From positions 3,906,001-3,970,000 of the forward strand of contig NC_060024.1 in the NCBI RefSeq assembly GCF_021134715.1: DNA of 64,000 nucleotides, in the 5' to 3' direction. Below are positions 45,665-58,500 of the stretch, in pieces. The notes beneath the pieces were generated by a model. It searched no databases. It was not told the DNA's origin and worked only from the letters and a program-made list of their open reading frames with translations. This stretch comes from Daphnia pulex. Taxonomy: Eukaryota > Arthropoda > Branchiopoda > Diplostraca > Daphniidae. Numbering within the stretch: the stretch's first letter is position 1; each line of letters starts with the position of its first letter. Made by a program: the position numbers and the translations under genes.

Positions 45665-47498
45665 TGTATAACTTTTAAATGGAGATGGGATTTTTCTTTA
45701 TGTACTATCCGGATATCACCGCTTCTTGGACGGACGAAATGGGAGAAGCTTAGAGCTGTAATCAATAATGGACAAGACGGTTAATACAAGTTGGAAGGCA
45801 GCCACCAGTTGTCTGAATTAAGACAAACTGACGTCACCGACTCTTAATGGCTGCGCAACAGGACGACGCGTTAGTCAACCTATTGCGACACACACACTAG
45901 ATGACAGCCGGGGAAATTTAGAGGTGAAACCCCCCATGTGCAAGGATATATTTAAGAAAATGAATCTACAGCAGGATTTCCGAAGTTTGACCATCAAATA
46001 GTCGTGTCTAATGATATTTAAAAAAAAACATGTCAAGGAGATTTGGAATTTTCAATTCAACAATTTCAAAACATTCCAATTTCCTTCGATGCAATTCTAG
46101 GTTGTTGTTGAAAAGGCATACAATGACTCTCAAGTCACGCCATCATCGATCAATCTACAGTACCTGCATAACTTTCTAAACCCTCTTTTTTTTATGAAAT
46201 CCAAGAAAAATAAAAACTGGCCAATAGAAGTACTATCGTTATTATTTTTCGTTCAATAAAAGTAACAACGGGAAAATGGGAAATGATAGATATCCTTTGT
46301 TCGTAGGGAATTTGGAATTAAGGGAGGATGGCGTGTGAATCTCGATACCACATTGTAAATCCTTTTACGATTACCCGACCAGAGAGCTAGGGTCGGGTCA
46401 GATGTACGTGGAAATATATATAAATGTGAAGCCACTAACTCAAATAAAATAAAAGATTCGGGGCGGTAACACAACACGTATGTTACGTACACACACACAC
46501 ACACCACCTTCAATTCAAAAGGACGAAAAAACACAAACAATTGGGGGGGTCCTTCAGCACGCTTGGCTGCTGCTTTGCTACACTGATGAAACTAACAACT
46601 AACTTTCGCAGCCCCCATGACCAACTGGCCGATTTCTCAACCTTAAACGAACGACTAGGAAATGGCTATTTTACTTACACACAGCGCCACGTGAAAACAA
46701 TGAATGCAACAGTTGATTTCTATCTCTGAATTATTGTGACGGAAATATCGATGCACTCAAGACGACACAAACACAAACGCGAGACTCTTTGTGACTCGGT
46801 TGACGATGTATACTGAGAGAGCTGCTTGAGGATGAGAATATGTTTGTGTGTGCAACACCTCAAATGTGAATCGGTTGCTTTGAAAAAGAAAAATTCATGG
46901 CTCCGGGCTACGAGAGAAAGAAAACGCCCCCTTTTTACCGCGACATCTAGTGTCGCCATGAGTTTATAGGAATTTCGAATCTACCAAAAGACATCACTTT
47001 CCAAGTTAAAACGGATATTTTTGTAATGCTTCCATCATAAGATGATGATTGTATATTATTACGTAATAAAAAAGTTTAAGTGAATTACTATTTGAATTTA
47101 ACTCATATATACCTGAATAACTTGTTGCTCTATCCAGTTATTTATCCTTGGATCCGATTGGTACCAAGACTGATCAACCTCGTCAATGTCGTCATTTACA
47201 TATCATCGCTCTTCTCTAAGTGCTTTTATTCGCGAAAAACTTGATAGTTGATGACGTCAATACCTGAAGGTATGCTGAAGCCGAATCGCAAAAGGCAAAG
47301 GCAAAGTAAAGAAAAAGAAAACTAAAAATAAATAGTGCGTCTCCTTCTGGTGACGAGTTACAGCAACTTAATCTCTTTTCCATCTAGTGGTAAACGACAA
47401 CACTGGCAGTAGCTCACCGTAGCTCTGCAGTCGACAGTCTTCTCCAACCAAGAGTCCAACAACTCGGATTTTGGTAAAAGTAAAAACTTTTTGTCGCT
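45665..47498. other. Divergent intergenic region between tetraspanin and NDUFV1
   Basis: Contains a short (CA)n tract near 46489-46504 and likely promoters for both flanking genes. No further coding sequence recognised. Confidence 0.5.
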
Positions 47499-49516
47499 AT
47501 GGCTTTAACAAAGTTGAGCCTATTTACAAGACCGAACCTCAGTAAGTTACAATGTTTCTTTAAATTTCCAAGCAAAGATTTTACGGTTATTTTAAAAAAT
47601 GTTTTTATTACGTATTTGTCTCTCGACTCCGATGAATATTTTTGCCCCAAGCCCTTACGTAATGGATGTTTATTTGTGCAATTATTTATTTCAGGTGTAC
47701 AGTCACTGAGCATTGTCTCTACTCGATTTAATACCACTACTGCTGCTCCTCCTGCCAAGGTGAGTAAGAATGACCAATGTCTAAATCTTATTTAATGATC
47801 ATGTAATCACATTTTGCTGTTCCTGGTATGCAGACAAAGTTTGGACCACTTAAAGATGAAGACCGCATTTTCACTAATCTTTATGGTCGACATGACTGGA
47901 GGCTGTCAGGTGCCATGAAAAGAGGAGACTGGTACAAGACAAAGGAAATTTTGTTGAAGGGAGTTGATTGGATTCTCAGTAAGTAATTTCTTTTTAAATT
48001 CAGGTGCAACCTTGGGATACATTTGTTTTCCATTTTGTAATGTAGATTTAATTTCATTTCTTTAACTTGTTCCAACAGATGAAGTAAAGAAATCTGGCCT
48101 ACGTGGACGTGGTGGTGCTGGATTTCCCAGTGGCATGAAGTGGAGTTTCATGAACAAGCCTTCAGACGGCCGGCCTCGCTATCTTGTGGTTAACGCCGAC
48201 GAAGGCGAGCCAGGCACTTGCAAAGATCGTGAGATCATGCGCCACGATCCTCACAAGCTCATCGAAGGATGTCTCATTGCCGGTCGAGCAATGGGAGCCC
48301 GCGCTGCCTACATCTACATTCGAGGAGAGTTTTACAACGAAGGAACCAACGTTCAGGTGGCAATCCATGAGGCGTACAAACAAGGATTAATCGGCAAAAA
48401 TGCCTGCGGATCCGGTTACGATTTCGATGTTTTTGTTCACCGCGGCGCAGGTATATATTTTGAACACAGCTGACCAAAGTTCAGATATTTTCAGATCAGT
48501 TCTGTTTACTGTAGGTGCTTACATTTGCGGCGAGGAGACTGCTTTGATCGAGTCCATTGAAGGCAAGCAAGGTAAACCACGTCTGAAGCCCCCTTTCCCA
48601 GCTGATATTGGCGTTTTCGGCTGCCCAACTACCGTCGCTAACGTAGAGACCGTTGCAGTCGCCCCGGTATTCAAATTTTATCTAGTTAGGTGTAGTTTCG
48701 TGCAACTGAACTCATTAACAAATTGAATTAGACGATCTGCCGTCGTGGAGGTGATTGGTTTGTGGGTTTCGGTCGCCCCAGAAATTCTGGTACGAAGCTT
48801 TTCAACATCTCGGGTCATGTCAACAACCCGTGTACTGTCGAGGAGGAAATGTCTATTCCGCTGAGAGAGTTGATCGAGCGACATGCTCGGGGAGTGGTTG
48901 GCGGATGGGACAACTTATTGGCTGTAATCCCCGGAGGCAGTTCCACCCCGATGATTCCGCGCAAGTATGTTTTTTTTTATTGTTCCTTTTTTACAAGAAA
49001 TTTCAGTTGATGTTTTTTTAAACTAATTTTCAGAGTTTGTGATGATGTTCTAATGGATTTTGACGCCCTGGTCGCTGCACAAACTGGTTTAGGCACAGCT
49101 GCCTTAATTGTAATGAACAAGCAGACTGACGTCATCCGAGCCATCGCTCGTCTTATTGAATTCTACAAACATGAATCTTGTGGACAGTGCACTCCATGCC
49201 GCGAAGGCACCGGTTGGATGAATAAAATCATGTATCGATTTGGTAAGCTATTGCCCAATAACATATCGTCCTATTCGTGAACAATCGTATTAATCTCGGT
49301 GAATTTTTGTGAAATTTAGTTGAGGGTAACGCCAAACCAGAAGAAATCGATATGCTGTGGGAACTTAGCAAGCAAATTGAAGGTCACACTATTTGCGCTT
49401 TGGGAGACGGTGCTGCCTGGCCCGTGCAAGGTCTGATCCGACACTTCCGCCCCGAGATCGAAGATCGCATGAAACGTTTTGCCGAACGCCAGCAATGCCA
49501 AAAGGTTGCTGCTTGA
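47499..49516 (+). CDS. NDUFV1: NADH:ubiquinone oxidoreductase core subunit V1 (51-kDa flavoprotein, complex I)
   Basis: Eight exons in phase: 47499-47541, 47695-47759, 47834-47978, 48079-48450, 48515-48666, 48732-48964, 49034-49242, 49320-49516; 471 residues. The first 35 residues form a mitochondrial presequence (no acidic residues, several Arg/Lys/Ser). The FMN/NADH fold shows [18 protein letters not shown] and [15 protein letters not shown]. The 4Fe-4S cluster N3 ligands are [12 protein letters not shown] and the later [10 protein letters not shown]. It accepts electrons from NADH in the matrix arm. All exons are open and conserved; this is an active essential gene. It diverges from the tetraspanin gene. 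Confidence 0.97.
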
Positions 49517-50147
49517 ATATTGTAAAGATGATGGAGAAGTAGAAGCTGTTTAGAAAACTACAGATTCATATATACTGATCGTCGGCCATTTGGTTCAGCC
49601 GTCTGTGTATATCTTGACTGACTAAAAATACCCGTCAGTGTACATGTCAATTCGAGGAAGATACATATAACTAAAGGAAATCTAAATATCCATCAGAATT
49701 ACTGTTTGATTTTTCTTCATGGATTCCCAAATATGACCGTAAAAAAACTAGTGATTTAAGATTCCAGTTATCAAGCTATAGGTAGCATACACCGGCACAC
49801 ACCTAGCATGTAGTATGTATCTGCGAGCACCTTTCACTCAAGTGGTGAAAAAGAAATATTCTTTTTTCTGGAAGGTCGTTTTAAAATAAGAAATCGGGGA
49901 AAGGACTAAATTCGGACGGAGTCTACCATAGGCAGAACTTCCTTGCGATTTATTATTATAGACCGCGACCTAAATATAGAAAACGATTTCAAAATGATAT
50001 TCTTCATTTCTGACCGGTTTGCATGGCTTATGACGAAACCAGAATTACCACGAAGAAGAATATGTAGCGGGCAAAACATTTGTTGATTTGATCTGTCTCG
50101 TTGCACTTATAAGTTCAACAGCTGAAGAAATAAACCCTTCGGGTGTA

Positions 50148-50376
50148 TAGACGACGAAAGGATGCTGAATTGCCTTCTCGATTAGGGACAACATACCTGA
50201 CATTATCACAGCCCTAAACTAATCAAACCCTAAATTCAACAGCCCACACAAAAAAAACTTTTTCTTTCACTTTGTATTATTTTTAAAATAGAAAATGAAT
50301 CTCCATAAGAGGGCTGTGATAATTTCAGGCATGTTGTCCATAATCGAGAAGGCAACTCAGCATCCTTTCGTCGTCT
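50148..50376. repeat. Long inverted repeat (68-bp arms, 94-bp spacer)
   Basis: Left arm 50148-50215 (TAGACGACGAAAGGATGCTG ... ATTATCACAGCCCT) is the reverse complement of right arm 50310-50376 with only a few differences. The spacer is AT-rich and not coding. This could be a foldback transposon or MITE, or a transcribed hairpin. Confidence 0.92.
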
Positions 50377-50950
50377 ATTCTAAGTTTCATGTTGAAAGTT
50401 CGAAAAAAGATTATAACATTTTAAAAATGTAACTCTTGAATATTTTTTCAATGAATAATTGGGAAAAAAATTTTATTAGTTTTTAAAAATCGATTTAATC
50501 ATACTAAGGTAAACGTCGAAAGTTGATATTGTTAATATCAAAATTTAAAGCGCGCTCTATCTTTGGGTATCATTTTCCTTTACAAACTACAGGGCTCATA
50601 AAAAAAAATTAGAAGCTTGATTGGAAATGTGCAGGAGGGTGAATCAATATGAAAACGACCAAAGCCTGTGGCGACCATCTCAAGGATTTGATCGCCACTA
50701 GGCTTTTTCGATTCATAACTATTAAAGAATTTTTTCCTAGAGTGATTTTGAAAAAAAATGGCGCGTTCGCCTGGCGCGAACGTTTGAATCTTTTTAAAGT
50801 CCACTTGACTGTATAATGATGTTGTCATCCCGTCCCGGTGTGCGAGGTTTCCGTAGGAAATAATATAAAGCAAAATATTAAAAATATAAAGAAGGAAAAG
50901 AAAAATAAAATTCATATGTGTGAATCTGATTTGGTATGGTGAATCGTGTG

Positions 50951-51352
50951 CTTCGTTTTTCGTGTAAGTTATTGTGATAATTTTACTTTAAATAGTAGGC
51001 CTATACTAATTAAAATTAAATTAAAACATATAGAAATATAAAAACATTCAACAGTTATCTGTCATTCATGAGGGGTGCGACTTAGGTCGCCCACGTCGCA
51101 CTATCTTTTTAGCTTAAGTTACAGCAAAATGTATTATTAACATTAGCAATATGAAATAATTAGTTATAGTTACAGATAAATCTATAAACCAGTTAGAACA
51201 AACTACCCCCTCTTACGCTTCGTTTTTCGTTTAAGTTATACCTATTTTTTACTTGGAATAATATATTAATTAAAATTAATACTTATCAAAATCAATTAAA
51301 ACATATCGAAACATTAAAAAAGTTATGTCAAACATTAGGTGTGCGACTTAGG
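50951..51352. repeat. Degenerate tandem duplication, about 140-bp units about 270 bp apart
   Basis: Units at about 50951-51091 and 51219-51352 share in order CTTCGTTTTTCG, AAGTTAT, TTAATTAAAATTAA, AAAACATAT-GAAA, and GTGCGACTTAGGT. They differ by many substitutions and small indels. Confidence 0.7.
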
Positions 51353-53332
51353 TGCATGGTCTACTCTATGGTTAAGGCCTGTAAACTTGGATGTTGCCAT
51401 ATGAGTATGACCATGGGTATGGAGAGATCTCTCCATACCCCCCCTGGTATGACGGCGAGAGAAGCTGCAAAATTCCCTATCCTTCTCCCGGGCAAGAGCC
51501 AATCAGGCGAAAAATTGAGGGTTGAACTTCGCCATCTGGCGTTCTATACCTATACCTATAAAGGTTGCGCCACTTGTTGGCGCAAAACTTAAAAAGTGAA
51601 AAAAACAACTGTTTTTGATTAGATAAAAAATTTGGTCAGTATCATTACTGTAAATGTCAACGAGGCTATTAGTAATGTGTGGTAAAAATTTCAAACTCGT
51701 AGCTTAAGTTAAAAATATTATTTTTTAATTTTAAAAGTACAAAAAATGCGTTTTTTGTCAAAACGACGTTTTTCAACTTTAAAAATCGGAATTATCGACA
51801 AACGAAATTCTTTAATTTTTTCAGAGTAGAAAGCTTATTATATCTGGTTTATCACAAAAAATAATTAGAGTAGTGTTATCTTTTGTTTAGGAATAATTTC
51901 AAAGGAATTGTGTAATCCAATTCTCAAAGGAACTGACGGAAATTTCAATGGAAAAAATTAAAACTAATTAACTGAAACGGGCGAAACTCCGTAAGCCGCC
52001 ATGAAAAATCTGTTACTAGTTAACGTCCAATTTTTTTCAAAGATTTCAGCGAACTTACAACTTCGGACGTTAGCCAACTCTATTAACTAATACTCCGACT
52101 CCAATCCAAGGAAATTATAGGACGTTGTCGCGTTTGATGTTAAAAGAAAAAAGGATCGTCTATTTTCTTTTTTCCTATTTCGAAAAAAGTTGAATTTATA
52201 TAGGTGTGACGGGTACGGGTGATTGTGTTTGTTTTTGTTGATGCCAATCATGTTGTTCGGCTTAAAATACAGATTTCAATAACTAAATGCGACTAAATGT
52301 CCATTTATTCGATGAACAAAACAAAAAGTATTGAGATTAAGAAAGCATGGTATAGATCGAATATGGTGGCTATACACGTACTTCACTCACTTCCAAAAGT
52401 CATAAACTACGGCTTTAACCCGGGACATGAAATCCCGGGTCACTGATGCCCGGGTTGAAGCGTAAAAACTAAAAACCCCAAAAGTGTGGCATTTTTTTAC
52501 GGGACGGGCTCAAGGATGTCCGGGCAAATCCAAGCGGTGGCGCCATCTAGTAGTCGTCAGAGAAGCTCGTTATACAATAACGGCTGGGGTTCGTTAAATG
52601 ACAACGCAAATCAGCGTCGCACGATTTTCAGGGTTGCCATACTTTTATTTTGTTTATGTTCAAAATTCCACTGGAAGACAAAAAAGAGAGAAACTGTTTT
52701 ATCCTCCTTTGTTATTGTTTGAATATTATGGCGCCTTTGTATTTTCACACAAAGGAGGTATAGTTGCCAAATTGGTTTTAAGTCTTTGTCTCTTTGAAAA
52801 TAATAACCCTTTCTACCATTACCCCTTTCATCGCAGTCATTCGAGACACTGACATCAAAGATGAAAGGTAGCACGATTTTGTTCTCGCCTTTAAACCCCT
52901 TATTGGTGGAAAGGTATGGAAAAGTATCGACGGTGTGGCTGGCTCTGTACCTCTCCCTCTGCCTGCCGCGCCGGAATTCCTCCTACTGACTACGGTTAGG
53001 TTGATTTTTTTGGGGATGCCTTTTCGACTCTTTCTTCTTTTTCTGCTTTTTTTTAGTTCTTTCCCCAATTTGTAACCTTCATTATATTTTTGACTTTTTG
53101 TCGGAATAGGACTAGTATTAAGGTTATTAAGAGGTTGCCTCGAATTATTCCGGGGGTTTTGGTTTTAACATTCTATATCATCAATTGTCGCCCTAGCTTC
53201 CGCACTCACAAACAAACATTGTTCACAGTTAATGGGATATTAACTAAAAAAAATTGAGATGTTCTCTTCATGGTTAATTCAAGGAGGTATTTTGAAACAA
53301 AAAAAAAACTAAAAAAAAAAAACTTTACTAAC

Positions 53333-54300
53333 CATCTCCAAGTGTAGCAGCATTCTGCTTCACTTGGAGATTCATCCGAATTGCTTTTTTACGAGCAGCC
53401 TCTGCCAAGTAATGATTGAAATGATGCATAGTTTTTTTGCGGAAAAGCTCTTGTGCCAATTTCAGGTAGGCCAAAAGGTTGGCATCAACTTTCGAATTCA
53501 TACTGGTGGCCTCAATTGAACCAACTGTAAATAATTTTTTTTTAAATTTATTTATCAAATACTCAATTCTAATGAATAACTTACCACATTTAGCATAAAG
53601 TTGACACTTGAAAAAGTCTTCGTTATGGTTTCTCCAAGATATTTCGCTTTCAGAAATTCTAATTTTTTTTTGCATTCCTGCACTACATAAGACTTTGAGA
53701 TTGCATATTGGAAGCCGCCAAGGGAAAGCATCCGTTCACACTCCATGGCGTTTTTGGCAACAATGAATTTTGGCCCACAACTGAATAAAAACAAAAAAAA
53801 AATATTAATAATGACGAAGAAAAATTTAGCTTTAAAAAACTTACCCTCCTTTTTCTGTCATCCAGCCAAGTTTAATTAGTCTCTGGTAAACCATAGAGGC
53901 ACACCTATCTTTTCCATACGAAATTTCACGGCATACGATGCTGAAATCAAGTGCCGGCAAACCTTGAAAAAAAAATAAAATTAAAACAAGTTATTTAGGA
54001 AGGAAAGGTTAATAAAACATGAATTACTTGGTATGGTAAACGACGAACGATGGAGAAAGGAGTTTTATCCATCGTGTGTATTTGAATACTTGGGTGCCAC
54101 TTGCAGGTAATGATTGAAAAATACGTCTTTCGCTCCCTGACGTTTACAATTTCTCCACCAAGGCGCGGTTGCAGCACTGGTGGGGGAGCATGATTTAATT
54201 GTACATTTCCTAACGGGCCTCTTGGGCGCTGGTGATGATGAACAACTGGCTACCATGTCGCACGCCGAAACCAAGTCAACTGTGGCAGCCGTAAAACATA
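53333..54300 (-). CDS. Unrecognised multi-exon gene segment
   Basis: Minus-strand exon blocks with good splice sites: about 54300-54028, 53962-53845, 53780-53585 and 53524-53333. They encode APPPVLQPRLGGEIVNV (or an alternative frame), then LPALDFSIVCREISYGKDRC and MVYQRLIKLGWMTEKGG, then ECERMLSLGGFQYAISKSYV and CKKKLEFLKAKYLGETITKT, then NLLAYLKLAQELFRKKTMHH. The pieces look like one conserved globular protein rich in helices, but I recognise no family. The last block ends at a donor-like GTTAGT, so more exons may follow toward 53300. It lies downstream of the tudor-type exons on the same strand and might be the C-terminal part of the same gene. Confidence 0.4.
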
Positions 54301-54371
54301 ATGAAGGAGAAAATAAAATAAAGAAGATGTCAGTAACCTCTCAATCAATCGTAGTCTCAATCAAATCTCAC

Positions 54372-55048
54372 CAATCTTGGCAACCTTTCCATTTGCACTT
54401 GTACCATCGAAATTGGCAGGATATCTACCATTTTGAAGTTGTCCAATATTGAACGTCAACCAACTGCCTTCGATTATAAGTTTCCATCTCTGTACTGGAA
54501 CATTTGTGACATCTTTGAGGATACATGGAATGCCATATGGATTCCATTCATATGGATTCATATGGATTCCTAAATGGAGGCTGGTTAAAGCGAATCAAAG
54601 ATGATAACGGTGCGATAATGGTGTCGCGCTTTACCAACTCTGTTGACCCGTAGTCAACTAATAAAATCTTGACTACGGGTCCAGCTTCTTGGACTATCCG
54701 GACACGATAGTATTGATCTATGTAAAATGACAATTGTTAATTAATAATAAAAATCTTACGCTAAGAGGTTTTTTTAACTTACCACCATCATCATCTCCGT
54801 AGTAGCCCAGCAGCCTTTGTTCGTTTGTCTGATACAACTTTGGTGGCTTTTCCAGTTTTGAATACGCGTCGTTTAGCTCACCTCCCATCCCCTGAAGACC
54901 ACCAGAAAGTGGTTCTTCTGTGCCGATAGTTGAAAATTGCCCGAAGAATTTACCAGGATTAAACGCCTCAGAAACAAAAAGGACCTGCCTTTCAGATAGA
55001 TCTAATCTTGGTAGCTGAAAATTGCCAAAATTACCAGTAAGGGGCCAC
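54372..55048 (-). CDS. Tudor-domain protein fragment (TDRD-like)
   Basis: Two exons on the minus strand. 55048-54783 encodes LPRLDLSERQVLFVSEAFNP, GKFFGQFSTIGTEE and ELNDAYSKLEKPPKLYQTNE. 54717-54372 encodes QYYRVRIVQEAGPVVKILLV then DYGSTELVKRDTIIAPLSSL, the core strands of an extended tudor domain, which binds methylated arginines, typically in piRNA-pathway proteins. The second exon contains a 30-40 bp insertion of an ATGGATTCC-like microsatellite (about 54538-54575) and the frame changes across it, so this copy may be broken. Upstream and downstream exons are uncertain. Confidence 0.55.
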
Positions 55049-55115
55049 CTATAAAATAATTGTAAAAACTTTGTTAATGAAATATAAAGAATATTTGTTT
55101 CAGGATAAAACTTAC

Positions 55116-55292
55116 CTTGAGCCTGTTGTTTAATTGTTGGCAGCAAGCTCTGACAACAAATTTCTCGGGCTTCGTTCAACAGCTTGACTCTCAATTCTTT
55201 CTCCAGCTGCGGCAATAGAAATTGACTGAAGGCTTGATCGATCACTTTGTTACGCTCCACGTCCCATTCCTTTACGTGTTCGTCTATAAAGT
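55116..55292 (-). pseudogene. Lone SPT6-like exon
   Basis: One exon with acceptor TCTTTATAG and donor GGTAAGT encodes DFIDEHVKEWDVERNKVIDQ, AFSQFLLPQLEKELRVKLLN and EAREICCQSLLP. This closely resembles the helical block of transcription elongation factor SPT6 that precedes its YqgF/RNase H-like domain. No other SPT6 exon is present nearby, and the phase (1) does not fit the following tudor exon. I take it as a stranded exon. Confidence 0.5.
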
Positions 55293-55574
55293 CTATAAAG
55301 AAGGTGTATAGTGTACTCGAAGCTCGGCCAATTTTCTTTGTATCAACTAGAAAGAAGAAGAAGAAAGGAACAGCTGTTTCGGGACCTAGGAGCCAAGGTC
55401 TATGTAACAAAACAATGTGAATCCCAACTAAAATAGACACTTTTGAATATATACACACACAGTTGGGTGTGTTATTAAACAATTAATAATAAAAAAATTA
55501 CAAATTAACATCTTGGATTTAAATATTGGAAAAAAAATACCTCATTCACATGTGCTGTAAAAACTGGGACAGGC

Positions 55575-58500
55575 GTGACTGGTACTTGGACTGGGACGGG
55601 GTTTTTTTTCAACGCAATACAACTTCTCGTGCTGCTTGGCAGCTCGAGAAGTCGTCAGCTAGTGCAAAAGCCGTCAAGTAACGCTAATATTATAAATCGC
55701 TTAAAGGTTGATTCTGCACAACTTCGAATTAATTTAAAATGTTCTCTATTGGCCATCCATCCCGGGCCGCTTGAAACGCTGCCGCACTCCTCGTGCATTG
55801 GGCTGAAAGGGAATTCATGTCAATCCTGGACTCTGTTGTATCCATTTTAATCCATCTCGTAATCGTGTTAGCTGCTACTGGCTTGTGTGGCGTCTTTGGG
55901 CTCACCCAAAGTCTCTGCTCTTGCCCTCACAAAACTCTTAATGAATTCTTCTGGACACAGTAGTGGATTTTCAATGTTTTTTCCCGAAAAGGGCTCTTAA
56001 AGGCTGGCACATTGTATTTTGAGGGGCGTAGTTAGTACGAAAAATGGACCGCACGTACGAAGAAAATCAATTTCAAGACGCACTCAATCGTGGTCAATTT
56101 CTTTGCAAGCTCCAGAAGTGGAAATAAATTATTTTCACCCAACAAGGAAAAAAAAACCATTCGGGATTCCACATTACTAGATACTTTACAGATAGATGAA
56201 GTTTTTTATTATTACTTTAACCTTTGATTAATCTCATCACCAAAAATAGGTGCTCTTCGATCGTCACCCCCTCTACAGATTCAACAGTCATGGATTAAAT
56301 TTTAGTTAATAGAACTATACGCTTTCCTAGCGACCAACAAATTCGATAACAATTTCGAAATTTTCATTAAATCCGCTGACAAGAGATTTTTACAATTCCA
56401 TGCACAAACGCATCGAATTCATAAGTTTACTCAGTGTTGGGCCGCAATCCCTCCAAAAGAAGCTCGACTGTTTCTGCCGAAAATCACTGCAAGCGGTAAA
56501 GTCGCCCGAGAGCTTCCACGGGTGTACAATTAATGAAATGTAAGCAAATGAATTCAATGATACCGAGGTATGCAAAGGAATTGAAAAACTGTGCCAGACC
56601 TATTCTGAAATATTGTGCAAGTAATTCTAAATGTTTTTATTGACCGAAGGCTCGATTAAGAAATTGGAATTTCTTCCGATGAATGAGAGTTTCTAAAAAA
56701 GCTGATTTAAGATTGGCTTAAATTTTGATTACAATTGGCTAAAGTTTACAAAAACATGTCTTACTGTGTATTCCTGTAAAAAAAAGCAGATATAGAAGAT
56801 TTTAGTGTACACAGGTGTGCCAGTCCACTTACTAATGTGTACTTACACTTGTAATTTTGGTCTTCCGCTAATCGTACTGGTAGGTGTATTAACCATTTTT
56901 ACCGAACCATTTATTCCTCTAAAAATCAGAAAGATAGAGAAAGTACTTATTTGTCAGTATATCGAGTAGAAAATATTTGCATAAAAAAGGCATCAGTTTT
57001 TAAGGATAAACGGTTTCCAAAAGAGAAAAGTCTCTTTTAAAACTGATAATTAGTAAGTAATTTTCATTACTAAGCCTCTGTGAATAAACTCCTCATTTTG
57101 TTTGGCAGATCCTGAAGTGTCTAGTGAACAGAGAACTATTTTGTTTGAGATAGGCGACCTAACTCCTCTACAACTGGAATCCTTCCTTCTATTTTTTACG
57201 AATGTTGCAAGCGAGAGCATTGTATTACGCTTCGATATCTTCAATATTGCAACAATTCAAAATAACCTTCTTTTAAATTTGGCTATAATTTGTATATTTC
57301 AAACAAATTATTGCTATTTTTTTAACAGGCAAGTTTTTACATAATTAGCCAGTCAAGTCAACAGTCAGAAAATTCCATATATAACTCTTTAACAAAAGAA
57401 TCTCTGAAAAACACGTACATTGATTCTAAATCTTGCGTTTCTTGCTTCAAACGATTGACTTTGTTTTCACTCCTATTCCGTTGCTTCCTGTAAAACAAGT
57501 TTTTCCTATGAAGAGTTTTTGGAATAAAGCCCGCAACGAAATAAACTGCATTGCTACAAAAAAGGAATTGCTTTGAGGGTTTCAACCACCTGATGTTGTG
57601 TTGCAGATTTCTTCGTCACACCAAGTGGTATTTGCTCCGTAAAATTGCGTTCCTGCCAGTGTGAACGCACCTTAAAGCTTCGTTCACACTAAGCCGTTTT
57701 TCTGCTTATTACCTAACGTTACTTTATTACAAACATGCGTTTTCGTTACGTTGTGTTACGTTTTTATGCGTATTTCTTACGTTGAGTGTTCACATTTACG
57801 TACGTTACGCAAGTTTACGTACGTTGCTATTGTATGACTTACGCATTTTTTGGCCACTGTTATATATTTGCGAATTTCATTACTACAGTTTTACATTGGA
57901 AACACCTTATTAGTTAATAACTGATATTTAAAATCTGGGTAGAAATCAAAATGGATCGCACTCCAACGAAATTTACCAAATCAAAGGAAAAAGAAATCTT
58001 TAAAAACAAACCAAAGTATTTAACCACATTTGGATAAATGTTTTCTGTTTTATAATAATGTATACAGGTTTATATTTACAGATCTGGAAGATATTTGTCA
58101 GAGCAAAAAGGGAAGTTTGATTGAAATCGTCAAGTTAACTTTCGGATTTAACCTTCTTATTAGCGAACAATTTTTGTTCGCCCACTGACGGGATGGGACA
58201 ATGACTTTGATTACCGTCAGAGTTTAGCATTTTAACCTTTTTTTCTAAGATTACCGTCGGGGTTTAGTATTTAAAACATTTTTGTGTGGATTTGCATTTT
58301 ACCGTTGTCTGCCACTACTCCTTCGATGGAATACTGGACGGACTCAACTTCTTTGATGAAACGTGTTTCGATCATTGACACAGCTCTTCTGCTGTTAAGT
58401 TGGCAACAAGAAAGTACCCGGAAATGGATAATACGAAATGAATGGGACAGTCCATTTATGGAAAATGTTGGTAATAAGTTAGCTAGCTTACTTACTTACT

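Larger units (their letters stand above)
49517..53332. other. AT-rich region with repeats, no gene recognised
   Basis: Apart from the inverted repeat and duplication entered separately, I see a small palindromic cluster of CCCGGG at 52417-52460 (AACCCGGG ... CCCGGGTT). Several open frames up to about 110 codons exist but none shows family motifs or splice support. Confidence 0.5.

Noticed and set aside
52413..52460. CCCGGG palindrome cluster as an origin or operator
   Set aside because: A small hairpin in a eukaryotic intergenic region with no supporting context.
53328..55048. Plus-strand frames across the tudor region
   Set aside because: Short and motif-free; the minus strand carries the spliced coding sequence.
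56044..56127. Calponin-homology fragment
   Set aside because: Only about 20 residues are suggestive and the stop follows at once; similarity may be chance.
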